Source: an uncultured Lachnospiraceae bacterium (GTDB lineage Bacteria > Bacillota > Clostridia > Lachnospirales > Lachnospiraceae). From it: a stretch of 9,509 bases of DNA. Location of the stretch: the NCBI GenBank assembly GCA_910577065.1, contig CAJTLD010000028.1, positions 14,393 through 23,901 on the forward strand, given 5' to 3'. Shown here piece by piece: positions 1 to 6,686 of this stretch. The notes below the pieces were generated by a model. It did no database searches and had not been told where the DNA came from. It was given only the letters and a program-made list of their open reading frames with translations. How positions within the stretch are numbered: position 1 is the stretch's first letter; every line of letters starts with the position of its first letter. Position numbers and translations under genes: made by a program.

Positions 1-207
1 TGCAAATGCCGCATCCCCTGTCCTCTGGCTGACTGCGGTTTTGGCAGGTTTCACGATAAGTGGCTTCCGTTTCCAAAATCTTTTGGATAGGCGCAGCCCC
101 TTACCACAACTTTTTGTGTCGGCATTATACCGGAATGAAATATATCGTTCGTTGTAGTATTAGAGTAAACAAACCGGAATTTGTGGAATAGAAAGGTTGG
201 AGTGGAT
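1..207. other. Left-edge stretch without a supported gene
   Basis: No complete gene is visible here. Two frames are open to the left edge: one on the plus strand stopping at about 154, and one on the minus strand reading out of the window with no good start codon or ribosome binding site. Neither has a recognisable domain. A 16-bp palindrome lies at 72-87 (arms TCCAAAA and TTTTGGA around TC), and the 8-mer ACCGGAAT occurs twice as a direct repeat, at 129-136 and 173-180. No convincing -35/-10 pair for the downstream gene was found. The stretch may be an intergenic repeat or the tail of a gene that starts outside the window. Confidence 0.4.
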
Positions 208-753
208 ATGTGTGCTGAAAAAGATAACGAAGAACTTATTGAAGCCCTTGTAAAAGCTGCTAAAGCAGCGTTTTTGTCTTTAAAAGAAACTACGAAAGAA
301 CATTTTTATTTTTATGCGTTTATATTTGATGAGGGGTTGCATCCATATATTTCAGCATGGTCTTATGAAGCTTTAGAACAATCAATGATTGAACGGCAAA
401 TACCGGATGAAGAGAAGAGTTGGTGGAAATGGGACAGTGCGGATTCTCCCTATGTTGATTATGGATATGACGAATTTTTTGGTGAAGTAAGCGAATTGCT
501 GGACAAAAGAGCGGATGGATTATCAGATGATGAGCTTTATGGGAATGAGTGGGCTGTACGGATTGATTCTCTGGAGGAAGCAATGAAAAGGCTTGATAGT
601 TTGGGGCTTTTTGGAATCGGAAAAGAACGAGAGCGTGTAGTTATTAATGTAGAACAGGCGCCGCCGGACGAAGACGGCTCGGAATATAACAGGGCATTAC
701 GATTAAATCCGTCTTCAGACTTGTTGTCTGAATATTTGGAAACATGTGAGTAA
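208..753 (+). CDS. DUF4303-like protein of unknown function
   Basis: This is a soluble, acidic protein of 181 residues with no signal peptide or membrane segment. Its layout resembles the DUF4303 family: an N-terminal helix (residues 6-30), then an aromatic strand FYFYAFIF (33-40), a tryptophan-rich stretch WWKWDSAD (about 72-79), and the late motif FGIGKERERVV. I assign the family from general resemblance only. Members are of unknown biochemical function and some occur in polymorphic-toxin immunity gene clusters; no toxin gene is visible next to this one. The frame is open from a TTG at 181, but the ATG at 208 has GGAG five bases upstream and is the better start. The gene is visibly more AT-rich than the mutase that follows 92 bp downstream, which could mean separate acquisition. 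Whether the two are co-transcribed is unclear. Confidence 0.65.
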   Translation: MCAEKDNEELIEALVKAAKAAFLSLKETTKEHFYFYAFIFDEGLHPYISAWSYEALEQSMIERQIPDEEKSWWKWDSADSPYVDYGYDEFFGEVSELLDKRADGLSDDELYGNEWAVRIDSLEEAMKRLDSLGLFGIGKERERVVINVEQAPPDEDGSEYNRALRLNPSSDLLSEYLETCE

Positions 754-845
754 GCGGGGAAATAAATTCAGGGAACACTTTTCCGAAAATGGAGTAAAAA
801 CGAAAGATTTGGATTGGCAGTAAGATGGGATAACAGGAGGATAGA

Positions 846-2576
846 ATGGATATACAAAAAACATATCGTTTGTGGAGGGAGGATCCGCATTTTGACCAGG
901 ATACCAAGCGGGAACTTGCGGAAATTGCAGGAGATGAAAAAGAAATAGAAGATCGTTTTTTTCGGGAACTTGCGTTTGGGACCGGAGGGCTGCGCGGCGT
1001 TATCGGGGCGGGGACGAACCGGATGAATATTTATACGGTGCAAAAGGCTACGCAGGGGCTTGCGAATTACATGAAGAAGAAAGGGACGCAGCAAAAGGGC
1101 GTCGCTATTGCGTATGATTCGAGACGCAAATCCGCTTTGTTTGCAGAAGAAGCGGCTCTTTGCCTTGCGGCAAACGGTATCCGGGCGTATGTATTTTGCG
1201 GGCTTCGCCCAACGCCCGAACTTTCCTTTGCCGTGCGTAAGCTAAACTGTGCGGCCGGAATTGTCATTACCGCAAGCCATAATCCGGCGGAATATAACGG
1301 ATACAAGGTGTATCAGGAGGATGGCGCGCAGATTACGCCGCCAAGGGATCAGGAAATTATAACAGAGGTAAATGCCGTTACCGATTTCGGACAGGTAAAA
1401 ACAATGACAAGAGAGCAGGCAGTTGCAGAAGGGCTTTATACTGTGATTTCGGAGGAACTTGACAGCGCTCACCGTGAGTCCATAAAAAAACTGTGTCTTT
1501 GTCCGGAGATAATAAAAGCGGAGGCGAAGAATCTGAAAATCGTTTATACGCCTCTGCATGGGACAGGAAATCTTCCAGTCAGGCAGATTTTAAAAGAACT
1601 GGGTTTTACGCAAGTCTATGTAGTAAAAGAACAGGAACTGCCCGACGGGGATTTTCCGACGGTTTTATCTCCGAATCCGGAAGATAAAGAGGCGTTTTCC
1701 CTTGCGCTTGCGCTGGCAAAACAAGTCGGCGCGGATCTTGTGCTGGCCACCGATCCGGACGCCGACCGTTTGGGGGTATATGCAAAGGACGCTTCAAACG
1801 GTGAATACAGGCGCTTTACCGGAAATATGTCCGGCATTTTGATTTTGGAATATATATTGTCACGAAAAAAAGAAGCGGGTACGCTGCCCGAAAACGGCGC
1901 CGTTGTTACAACGATTGTTTCCGGGAAGATGGCCCGGCGGATTACGGAAGAGTACGGCGTAGCGCTTTTGGAAACGCTGACCGGGTTTAAATATATTGGG
2001 GAACAGATAAAGCTGTTTGAGCGGGATTGCAGTTATGAATTTTTGTTTGGCTTTGAAGAAAGCTACGGCTGCCTGACGGGAACGTATGCGCGCGATAAGG
2101 ATGCGGTTGCGGCCGCCGCGGCGCTTTGCGAGATTGCGGCGTGGTGCGCGCATCATGGGATAACGCTGTGCGATCAGATGGATCGTTTGTTTGAAAAATA
2201 CGGGTTTTACCGGGAATCGCTTTATACCGTTACGTTAAAGGGGCAGGACGGGGCGAAACAGATGGAGGCCGTCCTAAAGAAACTGCGTTCCGATACGCCC
2301 AGACAAATCGGCACGGCTAAGGTATTGCATTTTACGGACTACAGGGAAGGGATACGGTATGATTTTGTAACCGGCAAAAAAGAACCGGCAGGGCTCCCAC
2401 AGTCGGACGTGCTGTATTTTAAGCTGGAAGATGAGGGCTTTTGCTGTATCCGCCCGTCCGGAACGGAACCGAAAATAAAGTTTTATACCGGGGTAAAAGC
2501 CGAAAGCGGCGAACTGGCCGAACGTAAGATGATGGAATTGCAAAAAGCGGCGCTTTGCTGCGCGGGTATCGTGTGA
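846..2576 (+). CDS. pgcA: Alpha-D-phosphohexomutase (phosphoglucomutase/phosphomannomutase)
   Basis: This cytoplasmic enzyme interconverts hexose-6-phosphate and hexose-1-phosphate (most likely glucose, possibly also mannose), supplying activated sugars for envelope polymers. All four family signatures are present in order in 576 residues, the normal length for the long Firmicutes form: N-terminal FGTGGLRG (44-51); catalytic phosphoserine loop TASHNP (142-147, Ser144); metal-binding DPDADR (303-308); sugar-binding GFEESYG (402-408); and the phosphate-binding RPSGTEPK (536-543). A perfect AGGAGG ends five bases before the ATG at 846. The stop codon is followed directly by the ribosome binding site of the YjbR-family gene, so the two form one transcription unit. 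The symbol follows the Bacillus subtilis PgcA type. Sequence alone does not settle glucose versus mannose specificity. Confidence 0.95.
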   Translation: MDIQKTYRLWREDPHFDQDTKRELAEIAGDEKEIEDRFFRELAFGTGGLRGVIGAGTNRMNIYTVQKATQGLANYMKKKGTQQKGVAIAYDSRRKSALFAEEAALCLAANGIRAYVFCGLRPTPELSFAVRKLNCAAGIVITASHNPAEYNGYKVYQEDGAQITPPRDQEIITEVNAVTDFGQVKTMTREQAVAEGLYTVISEELDSAHRESIKKLCLCPEIIKAEAKNLKIVYTPLHGTGNLPVRQILKELGFTQVYVVKEQELPDGDFPTVLSPNPEDKEAFSLALALAKQVGADLVLATDPDADRLGVYAKDASNGEYRRFTGNMSGILILEYILSRKKEAGTLPENGAVVTTIVSGKMARRITEEYGVALLETLTGFKYIGEQIKLFERDCSYEFLFGFEESYGCLTGTYARDKDAVAAAAALCEIAAWCAHHGITLCDQMDRLFEKYGFYRESLYTVTLKGQDGAKQMEAVLKKLRSDTPRQIGTAKVLHFTDYREGIRYDFVTGKKEPAGLPQSDVLYFKLEDEGFCCIRPSGTEPKIKFYTGVKAESGELAERKMMELQKAALCCAGIV

Positions 2577-2590
2577 GGAGGGTACGCTTT

Positions 2591-2953
2591 ATGCAGGATA
2601 AAAAAAGCGCCGTCTCATACTGCCTTACCTATCAGGATGTTTACGAAGACGCTCCGTTCCACGATCCCAACTGGACGGTGATCCGCCACAAAAAAAACCG
2701 GAAGGTGTTTGCCTGGATTTTTGAACGGGAAGGGCATACGTGGATAAACGTTAAGGTGGATCCGGAGTGGCGTGAACTGCGCCGGAAGGCTTATGCGTCG
2801 GTATTGCCCGCATATCATTTGAATAAAAAGCATTGGAGTTCTGTCATTTTGGACGGGACGGTGCCGGAAGAAGAGATAAAGCGGATGATTAAGGAAAGCT
2901 ATGGACTGACAAAGCCCGGGATAAAAGGGAAAAATCAAGGGAAATCCAGATAA
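2591..2953 (+). CDS. MmcQ/YjbR family protein
   Basis: This is a 120-residue cytoplasmic protein of the MmcQ/YjbR (CyaY-like fold) family, whose members are often described as DNA-binding but whose exact role is not established. Visible family features are an N-terminal helix ending in the short-loop segment APFHDPNW, a strand pattern running through KVFAWIFE and WINVKVDP, and the conserved YHLNKKHWSSVILDG block around residues 77-91, followed by a last helix PEEEIKRMIKESYGL. The frame is open back into the mutase gene (a start at 2555 would overlap it), but the ATG at 2591 has GAGGAGGG eight bases upstream, so that start is chosen. Only 14 nt separate it from the mutase stop, so it is very likely translated from the same message. 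The C-terminus ends in a lysine- and glycine-rich tail. Any functional tie to the mutase is unknown. Confidence 0.88.
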   Translation: MQDKKSAVSYCLTYQDVYEDAPFHDPNWTVIRHKKNRKVFAWIFEREGHTWINVKVDPEWRELRRKAYASVLPAYHLNKKHWSSVILDGTVPEEEIKRMIKESYGLTKPGIKGKNQGKSR

Positions 2954-2998
2954 ACGAATATCCGGGTATACGATAGGCCAGGGATACGTTTTTGAGCC

Positions 2999-3103
2999 AA
3001 AGGGGCTGTTGCACAAAGAAAAGTTCAATAAAACAAATCGGGCGTTTTACTGCCTGACGGCTGTATATTTTGAACTTTATGTTTTGTGCGGCGGCCCCTT
3101 TTT
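2999..3103. repeat. Long imperfect hairpin with GGGGC ends (terminator or MITE-like)
   Basis: The arms at about 3000-3028 and 3070-3100 pair almost fully. The outer 19 bp (AAAGGGGC through GCACAAA) match with only three G-U type differences, then a small bulge, then a further 9-10 bp (AAAGTTCAA/TTGAACTTT). Inside lies a second stem, 3038-3043 with 3052-3057. A run of five T follows the outer stem on the plus strand (3099-3103), so it can terminate the pgcA-yjbR message. The ends resemble the GGGGCTGTTGCA-type terminal repeats known from some insertion sequences, so a MITE-like remnant is possible. No clear target-site duplication is seen. Confidence 0.65.
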
Positions 3104-3153
3104 ATATCAGGCCATATTGTTTTAGAAAAGAAATAGAATGCGAGGTACGGTTT

Positions 3154-3318
3154 TTACAGAAGTTCTTTCATATTGTCAATTGTAATGATAAACCGGTCTT
3201 TGTCAATTGAAGTAACAATAAGGGAATTTAACGTATCATTTAATACAATATCAGAAAACAATGTGTCGTGTTCGTTGAGCGTTTCGAACAGCAAATCTTT
3301 CATTTCATTTTTTGTCAT
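3154..3318 (-). CDS. Small acidic protein, unknown function
   Basis: This is a predicted 54-residue protein, acidic (about 11 Asp/Glu against 5 Lys/Arg), with no signal peptide or membrane segment. It looks like one helix (residues 3-15) followed by two short strands (NSLIVTSI, RFIITID). I do not recognise a family. The frame continues upstream to 3375, but the ATG at 3318 is preceded on the minus strand by AAAGGA nine bases away, which favours this start. It is divergent from the XRE regulator at 3482 and shares the AT-rich gap between them; a possible promoter (TTTCCA, 17 nt, TATAAG on the minus strand, 3340-3368) would give a leader of about 16 nt. The arrangement suggests a small gene controlled by its divergent regulator. 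It could also be spurious, but the ribosome binding site and context argue for a real gene. Confidence 0.6.
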   Translation of the reverse strand: MTKNEMKDLLFETLNEHDTLFSDIVLNDTLNSLIVTSIDKDRFIITIDNMKELL

Positions 3319-3339
3319 ACCGTGTTTTCCTTTCTTTAT

Positions 3340-3368
3340 CTTATAAATTTCAGAATACTTTGTGGAAA
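3340..3368 (-). promoter_or_regulatory. Candidate promoter of the 54-residue protein gene
   Basis: On the minus strand TTTCCA (3368-3363) lies 17 nt before TATAAG (3345-3340), and the start codon at 3318 is about 16 nt beyond the expected transcription start. The match to the sigma-A consensus is moderate. Confidence 0.35.
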
Positions 3369-3383
3369 ATACCAAATACTTGA

Positions 3384-3425
3384 ACTATATAGGCATATTT
3401 TAGTCTATATAATTTATGTTATAAT
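3384..3425 (+). promoter_or_regulatory. XRE gene promoter with overlapping inverted repeat
   Basis: A perfect extended -10 (TGTTATAAT, hexamer at 3420-3425) points to transcription starting near 3432. There is no good -35. Where one would lie there is an inverted repeat TATATAGGC (3386-3394) against GTCTATATA (3403-3411), one mismatch, 8-nt spacer. The repeat sits where a bound regulator would block or assist polymerase. A second TATAAT at 3408-3413 may be an alternative -10. Confidence 0.6.
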
Positions 3426-3434
3426 ATCATTTTT

Positions 3435-3470
3435 GCCCATACAATTCAAGTATAAATAAATTGTATAGGC
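3435..3470. promoter_or_regulatory. Inverted repeat upstream of the XRE gene, candidate operator
   Basis: GCCCATACAATT (3435-3446) and AATTGTATAGGC (3459-3470) form an inverted repeat matching at 11 of 12 positions around a 12-nt spacer. It lies between the predicted transcription start and the start codon, and its right arm runs into the AGGCGG ribosome binding site (3467-3472) of the regulator. It could be an autoregulatory operator for the XRE protein or an RNA hairpin that hides the ribosome binding site. The outer TATAGGC element is shared with the upstream repeat at 3388-3394. Confidence 0.5.
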
Positions 3471-3481
3471 GGTAAAAGATT

Positions 3482-3829
3482 ATGGATTATTATAAGGTTG
3501 GACAACGGATTCGTAAATTCAGGAAAGCAAACAACTTATCACAGGAGCAGTTAGCAGAAAAAGCAGGTATTTCTACCACGCATATGAGCCATATTGAAAC
3601 AGGGCATACAAAATTAAGTTTGGCTGTATTTTTCGAAATTGCGGAAGCTTTAAGCGTACAGACCGATCAGCTTCTTTATGATGTCCCGGAAAACAACAAA
3701 ACGGTTATGAAAGGGAAGATTGCAGAAATTTTAGATTCCTGTTCCCCGCAGGAAATGTATATTTTGGCAGATATGGCAAAAGCATTGAAAGTATCTTTGG
3801 ATAAACACCGCACTCCGGACGGTACATAA
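3482..3829 (+). CDS. XRE-family helix-turn-helix transcriptional regulator
   Basis: This is a 115-residue DNA-binding protein of the Cro/CI (XRE) type. The HTH domain occupies residues 6-64; SQEQLAEKAGIS (20-31) covers the first helices, and the recognition helix with its following turn is TTHMSHIETGHTKLSL (32-47). The C-terminal part (75-107) is two short helices of the kind often used for dimerisation. No metal, peptidase or ligand-binding domain is attached. The start has AGGCGG nine bases upstream. The gene sits alone on the plus strand, divergent from the 54-residue protein gene, and the gap between carries nested inverted repeats that suit autoregulation. Its regulon beyond this gap is unknown. 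A weak hairpin (AAGGCA/TGCCTT, 3837-3852) follows the stop. Confidence 0.92.
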   Translation: MDYYKVGQRIRKFRKANNLSQEQLAEKAGISTTHMSHIETGHTKLSLAVFFEIAEALSVQTDQLLYDVPENNKTVMKGKIAEILDSCSPQEMYILADMAKALKVSLDKHRTPDGT

Positions 3830-3836
3830 GATACAG

Positions 3837-3854
3837 AAGGCATGGCTGCCTTTC
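3837..3854 (+). terminator. Weak hairpin after the XRE gene
   Basis: AAGGCA (3837-3842) and TGCCTT (3847-3852) form a 6-bp stem with a TGGC loop just after the regulator's stop. The following T-run is short (TTTCC), so termination would be weak. Confidence 0.3.
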
Positions 3855-3870
3855 CATATTGTAAGCCAAT

Positions 3871-3932
3871 TCTTAAGAAAAATTAAGAGATCCTTACTAA
3901 AAAACTGAAAAAAATATGTTATGATAGAAAAC
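3871..3932 (+). promoter_or_regulatory. Promoter of the envelope operon with TTAAGA direct repeat
   Basis: An extended -10 (TGTTATGAT, hexamer at 3920-3925) gives an expected start near 3932 and a leader of about 77 nt. The -35 position is poor. Upstream lie two TTAAGA copies, 3873-3878 and 3883-3888, ten bases apart and centred near -52. Direct repeats with one-helical-turn spacing beside a weak -35 are the usual target of OmpR/PhoB-family response regulators, so activation by such a protein is inferred. The same bases also read as an inverted repeat (TCTTAA/TTAAGA around six bases). Confidence 0.5.
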
Positions 3933-4008
3933 GGAAAAAGTTGAAGAAAACTGCGAAATACAATCGTTATATAAATGTAACACACTCTAAAGAGGAAAGG
4001 AGCATTCT

Positions 4009-5034
4009 ATGAAATACATTACGTTTACCGTTCCTTGCTACAACTCCGCAGCATATATGGAGCGCTGCGTCCACACGCTTCTGGCGGGTGGTAAGCTTGT
4101 GGAGATTATTATTGTAGATGACGGATCCGGGGACTGTACGGGTGAAATCGCAGATAATTACGCAAAGGCCTATCCGGATATCGTCCGGGTAATCCACCAG
4201 GAAAACGGCGGGCACGGCGCGGGGGTAAACGCAGGCCTTGCCGCTGCGCGGGGGCGTTATTTTAAAGTTGTGGATTCCGACGACTGGCTGGATATGGAAG
4301 CGTTAAAAAAACTGCTGCAGTGGATGTGCTGTCAGGAAGCGTCCGGGACTGAGCCGGATCTTATCATATGCAATTACTTGTATGACCATCTTTATGAGAA
4401 CAAAGTAAAATGCATGCCGTACCGCAACGTATTTACTTCCGGTAAAATCTGCGGCTGGGAAGATATCCGCCCGTTCGGGCCGTCGCAGTATTTGGTAATG
4501 CATGCGCTCTGGTACAAAACAGAAGTGCTGCGGCAGTCCGGCGTACGTCTGCCAAAACATACATTTTATGTGGACAACCTGTTTGCCAACCAGCCGCTGC
4601 CGTATGTAAAAACGCTTTGTTACCTGGATTTGGATCTATATCATTACTTTTTGGGCAGGGAGGATCAGTCGGTCAACGAAAAGGTTTTAATGAGTCGGAT
4701 TGACCAGCAGATCCGTGTGACAAAAATGGTGGCGACGGCCGCTGATCTAGAGAAGCTGTCGCAGACACAGCCAAAACTGGCGCGTTACCTGACCAGGAAT
4801 ATTTCGATTATGATGTCGATTTCCTGTATTCATTTGCTTTTGATCGGGACGCCGAAAGCGAAACAAAAAAGGGAAGCGCTGTGGCATTACATCCGGGCGC
4901 ATAACCGGAAGCTGTACCATATTTTAAAATACAAAACGCTCTGCGGGTTTACATATTTGCCGGGAGGCCGGTTGGGAGATGCCGTAACGATTGGAGGTTA
5001 CCGCGCCGCAAAGCGTATTTACCAGTTTAACTGA
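4009..5034 (+). CDS. Glycosyltransferase family 2 (GT-A fold)
   Basis: This cytoplasmic-side enzyme transfers a sugar from a nucleotide-sugar donor to an unknown acceptor, probably a surface glycan or lipid. The N-terminal GT-A domain shows the family landmarks: FTVPCYNSAAYMERC (6-20), the nucleotide-binding IIIVDDGSGDCTGEI (33-47), the HQENGGHGAGVNAGL loop (63-77) and the metal-binding FKVVDSDDW (85-93, DXD-type). Residues from about 240 to 341 are a basic, mostly helical tail without clear membrane segments. Length 341 is usual for the family. AAAGGAG lies six bases before the ATG at 4009. It is the first gene of a three-gene unit with the hydrolase and the flippase-like membrane protein, 43 nt upstream of the former, which supports an envelope role. 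Donor and acceptor cannot be told from sequence. Confidence 0.93.
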   Translation: MKYITFTVPCYNSAAYMERCVHTLLAGGKLVEIIIVDDGSGDCTGEIADNYAKAYPDIVRVIHQENGGHGAGVNAGLAAARGRYFKVVDSDDWLDMEALKKLLQWMCCQEASGTEPDLIICNYLYDHLYENKVKCMPYRNVFTSGKICGWEDIRPFGPSQYLVMHALWYKTEVLRQSGVRLPKHTFYVDNLFANQPLPYVKTLCYLDLDLYHYFLGREDQSVNEKVLMSRIDQQIRVTKMVATAADLEKLSQTQPKLARYLTRNISIMMSISCIHLLLIGTPKAKQKREALWHYIRAHNRKLYHILKYKTLCGFTYLPGGRLGDAVTIGGYRAAKRIYQFN

Positions 5035-5077
5035 ATATAAATATACAGACAGAACCTGTTTTTAAGGAGTTTACTTT

Positions 5078-5725
5078 ATGGAAAAAATCTATTTAGCATT
5101 GGTTGATACACCCGGATTGTTTGCATCTATGATCCGAAAGACGATCGGCATACCCTATGTGCATGTGGCAATCGGTTTGGATCCGGGGCTTAAGGAGGCG
5201 TACAGTATAGGCCGCAGAAATCCGTTTATTCCTTTGATAGCCGGATTTGAGCAGGAATATCTTCCGTCCATTTGCAGTGCGTTTCCTACTGCCAGGTATA
5301 AGGTTGTAAGCTTAGAATGTACGGGATGGCAGAAAGCGGCGATTGCGGCGCAGTTGGAGGAATGCTATGACAACCGCTTCCGGTATCACTATTGCGTGCT
5401 GGGGCTGCCGTTTTTATTAATGAACGTCCCCTTTTACCAGAAACAGCACTACACCTGTTCTTCTTTTATCGCAAGGCTTTTAGCCGAGAACGGGATAGAA
5501 TTGTTTGAGAAACATTTTTCTCTGGTTACGCCGCGGGATTTCTATGAGCTGCCGCAAACAGAACTTGTTTACGAGGGGACGCTTACAAATTTTCTGGCTG
5601 CGGATCCGGACGGATACGATGTTTCACAATGGGAGAATTTATATGAATCGAAAAAATATTTGCAGCATCGGCCTCTTTTTGGCATTGATGTTCCTCACTT
5701 TTTATACAATCTTTCGAGGAAATGA
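5078..5725 (+). CDS. Permuted papain-like cysteine hydrolase (YiiX/NlpC-P60-like)
   Basis: This 215-residue protein carries the signature of the circularly permuted NlpC/P60 (YiiX/YebB-like) cysteine hydrolases, in which the histidine precedes the cysteine: YVHVAIGLD (27-35, His29) and YTCSSFIARLLAENGI (125-140, Cys127), followed by TPRDFY (151-156). Such enzymes act on amide or ester bonds in peptidoglycan, lipids or related substrates; the substrate here is unknown. There is no signal peptide, so it probably works in the cytoplasm or at the inner membrane face. AAGGAG lies eight bases before the ATG. The last 27 codons overlap the start of the membrane-protein gene, implying tight translational coupling. 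Grouping with a GT2 and a flippase-like protein suggests processing of a lipid-linked or envelope substrate, which is an inference. Confidence 0.85.
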   Translation: MEKIYLALVDTPGLFASMIRKTIGIPYVHVAIGLDPGLKEAYSIGRRNPFIPLIAGFEQEYLPSICSAFPTARYKVVSLECTGWQKAAIAAQLEECYDNRFRYHYCVLGLPFLLMNVPFYQKQHYTCSSFIARLLAENGIELFEKHFSLVTPRDFYELPQTELVYEGTLTNFLAADPDGYDVSQWENLYESKKYLQHRPLFGIDVPHFLYNLSRK

Positions 5726-6686
5726 TATGAACTATGTCTGGCAGACTATCCGAGGGATACAGCCGGTGTATCTGGGGGTTGCCATTGTTACGGGCCTGTT
5801 TTTCGTGTCGGCGGAGGGTCTTATGATCTGGTATCTGCTGCATGCGCTTCAATGCGGCGTTTCGCCTTTTTCCTGTATCCGCTATTCGTTTATCGGCTTT
5901 TTTTACTCCGGGATTACGCCTTCTGCAACGGGCGGGCAGCCCATGCAGCTTTACTATATGAAAAAAGCGGGCGTTAAGATTTCCGACAGCACGGTAGTGC
6001 TTATGGCGGTGGCTTTGGCATATAAGCTTGTTTTGGTTTTAATCGGGCTTGGCATTTTGGCGCTGTGGTACCCGGAACTATGCGTTTATTTAAAGGGATA
6101 TATTTATTTGTATTATCTGGGCCTCTTTTTGAATACGGCTCTGGTGGGTATCTTATTATTTGTGATGGTAAGCCCGAAATGTTTCCGGGGCATTGTAACC
6201 GGAGGGGAACGGCTGTTAATGAAGGCGCATATTTTAAAGCCTTCCGAAACGCGCAGGAAGAAGCTGTTTGATATGGCGGACAGTTACCATGAAGCAGTGG
6301 TGTTTTTTTTACAACATAAAAAGCATATTGCGGTGGTAGTTGCTTTTACGTTTGTACAGCGGTTTTCCGTATTTTTCCTGACCTGGCTGATTTACAAGGG
6401 GATGGGATTGTCCGGTTACTCTATGGGCGCTGTTATGTTTATCCAGGCGACGGTTTACATAGCGGTGGATATGCTGCCGCTGCCGGGAGCGCAGGGAATT
6501 ACGGAACTGATGTATAAGACGGTTTTTGCCGCTATTTTCCCGGGCGCATACCTGACGGCTTCGATGTGTGTGACCAGAAGCATTAATTTTTACCTGCTTT
6601 TGCTTGTAAGCGCCGTAATTGCAGCTACGGCGTCCCTGCCGGGACGGCGGGAAGGCATGGCAAAAAAGGCCTCTTGCGATACGTAA
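5643..6686 (+). CDS. LPG-synthase transmembrane/YbhN-type flippase-like membrane protein
   Basis: This is a 347-residue polytopic membrane protein of the lysylphosphatidylglycerol synthase transmembrane-region family (the flippase half of MprF-like proteins; also called UPF0104/YbhN), without the aminoacyl-transferase domain. About eight hydrophobic segments are visible (near 5-24, 42-68, 78-98, 118-142, 150-177, 228-250, 262-282, 305-333). Conserved landmarks are GITPSATGGQPMQLYY (90-105) and the late DMLPLPGAQGITE (276-288). The likely role is lipid or lipid-linked glycan translocation. The frame is open back to 5505, but the ATG at 5643 has GGGAG seven bases upstream and gives the typical family N-terminus (basic, then hydrophobic, then FRGND). 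This makes an 83-bp overlap with the hydrolase gene. The last codons lie inside the terminator stem and the stop codon sits in its loop. Confidence 0.9.
   Translation: MNRKNICSIGLFLALMFLTFYTIFRGNDMNYVWQTIRGIQPVYLGVAIVTGLFFVSAEGLMIWYLLHALQCGVSPFSCIRYSFIGFFYSGITPSATGGQPMQLYYMKKAGVKISDSTVVLMAVALAYKLVLVLIGLGILALWYPELCVYLKGYIYLYYLGLFLNTALVGILLFVMVSPKCFRGIVTGGERLLMKAHILKPSETRRKKLFDMADSYHEAVVFFLQHKKHIAVVVAFTFVQRFSVFFLTWLIYKGMGLSGYSMGAVMFIQATVYIAVDMLPLPGAQGITELMYKTVFAAIFPGAYLTASMCVTRSINFYLLLLVSAVIAATASLPGRREGMAKKASCDT

Noticed and set aside
181..207. TTG start at 181 for the DUF4303-like protein
   Set aside because: The ATG at 208 has a properly placed GGAG; the upstream TTG has none.
768..1094. Minus-strand open frames within the mutase region, and similar ones opposite argG
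   Set aside because: They lie antisense to well-supported genes, lack ribosome binding sites and have no recognisable domains.
5505..5642. N-terminal extension of the membrane protein by 46 residues
   Set aside because: This part is the out-of-frame shadow of the hydrolase gene; family proteins begin at the short basic-hydrophobic N-terminus encoded from 5643.
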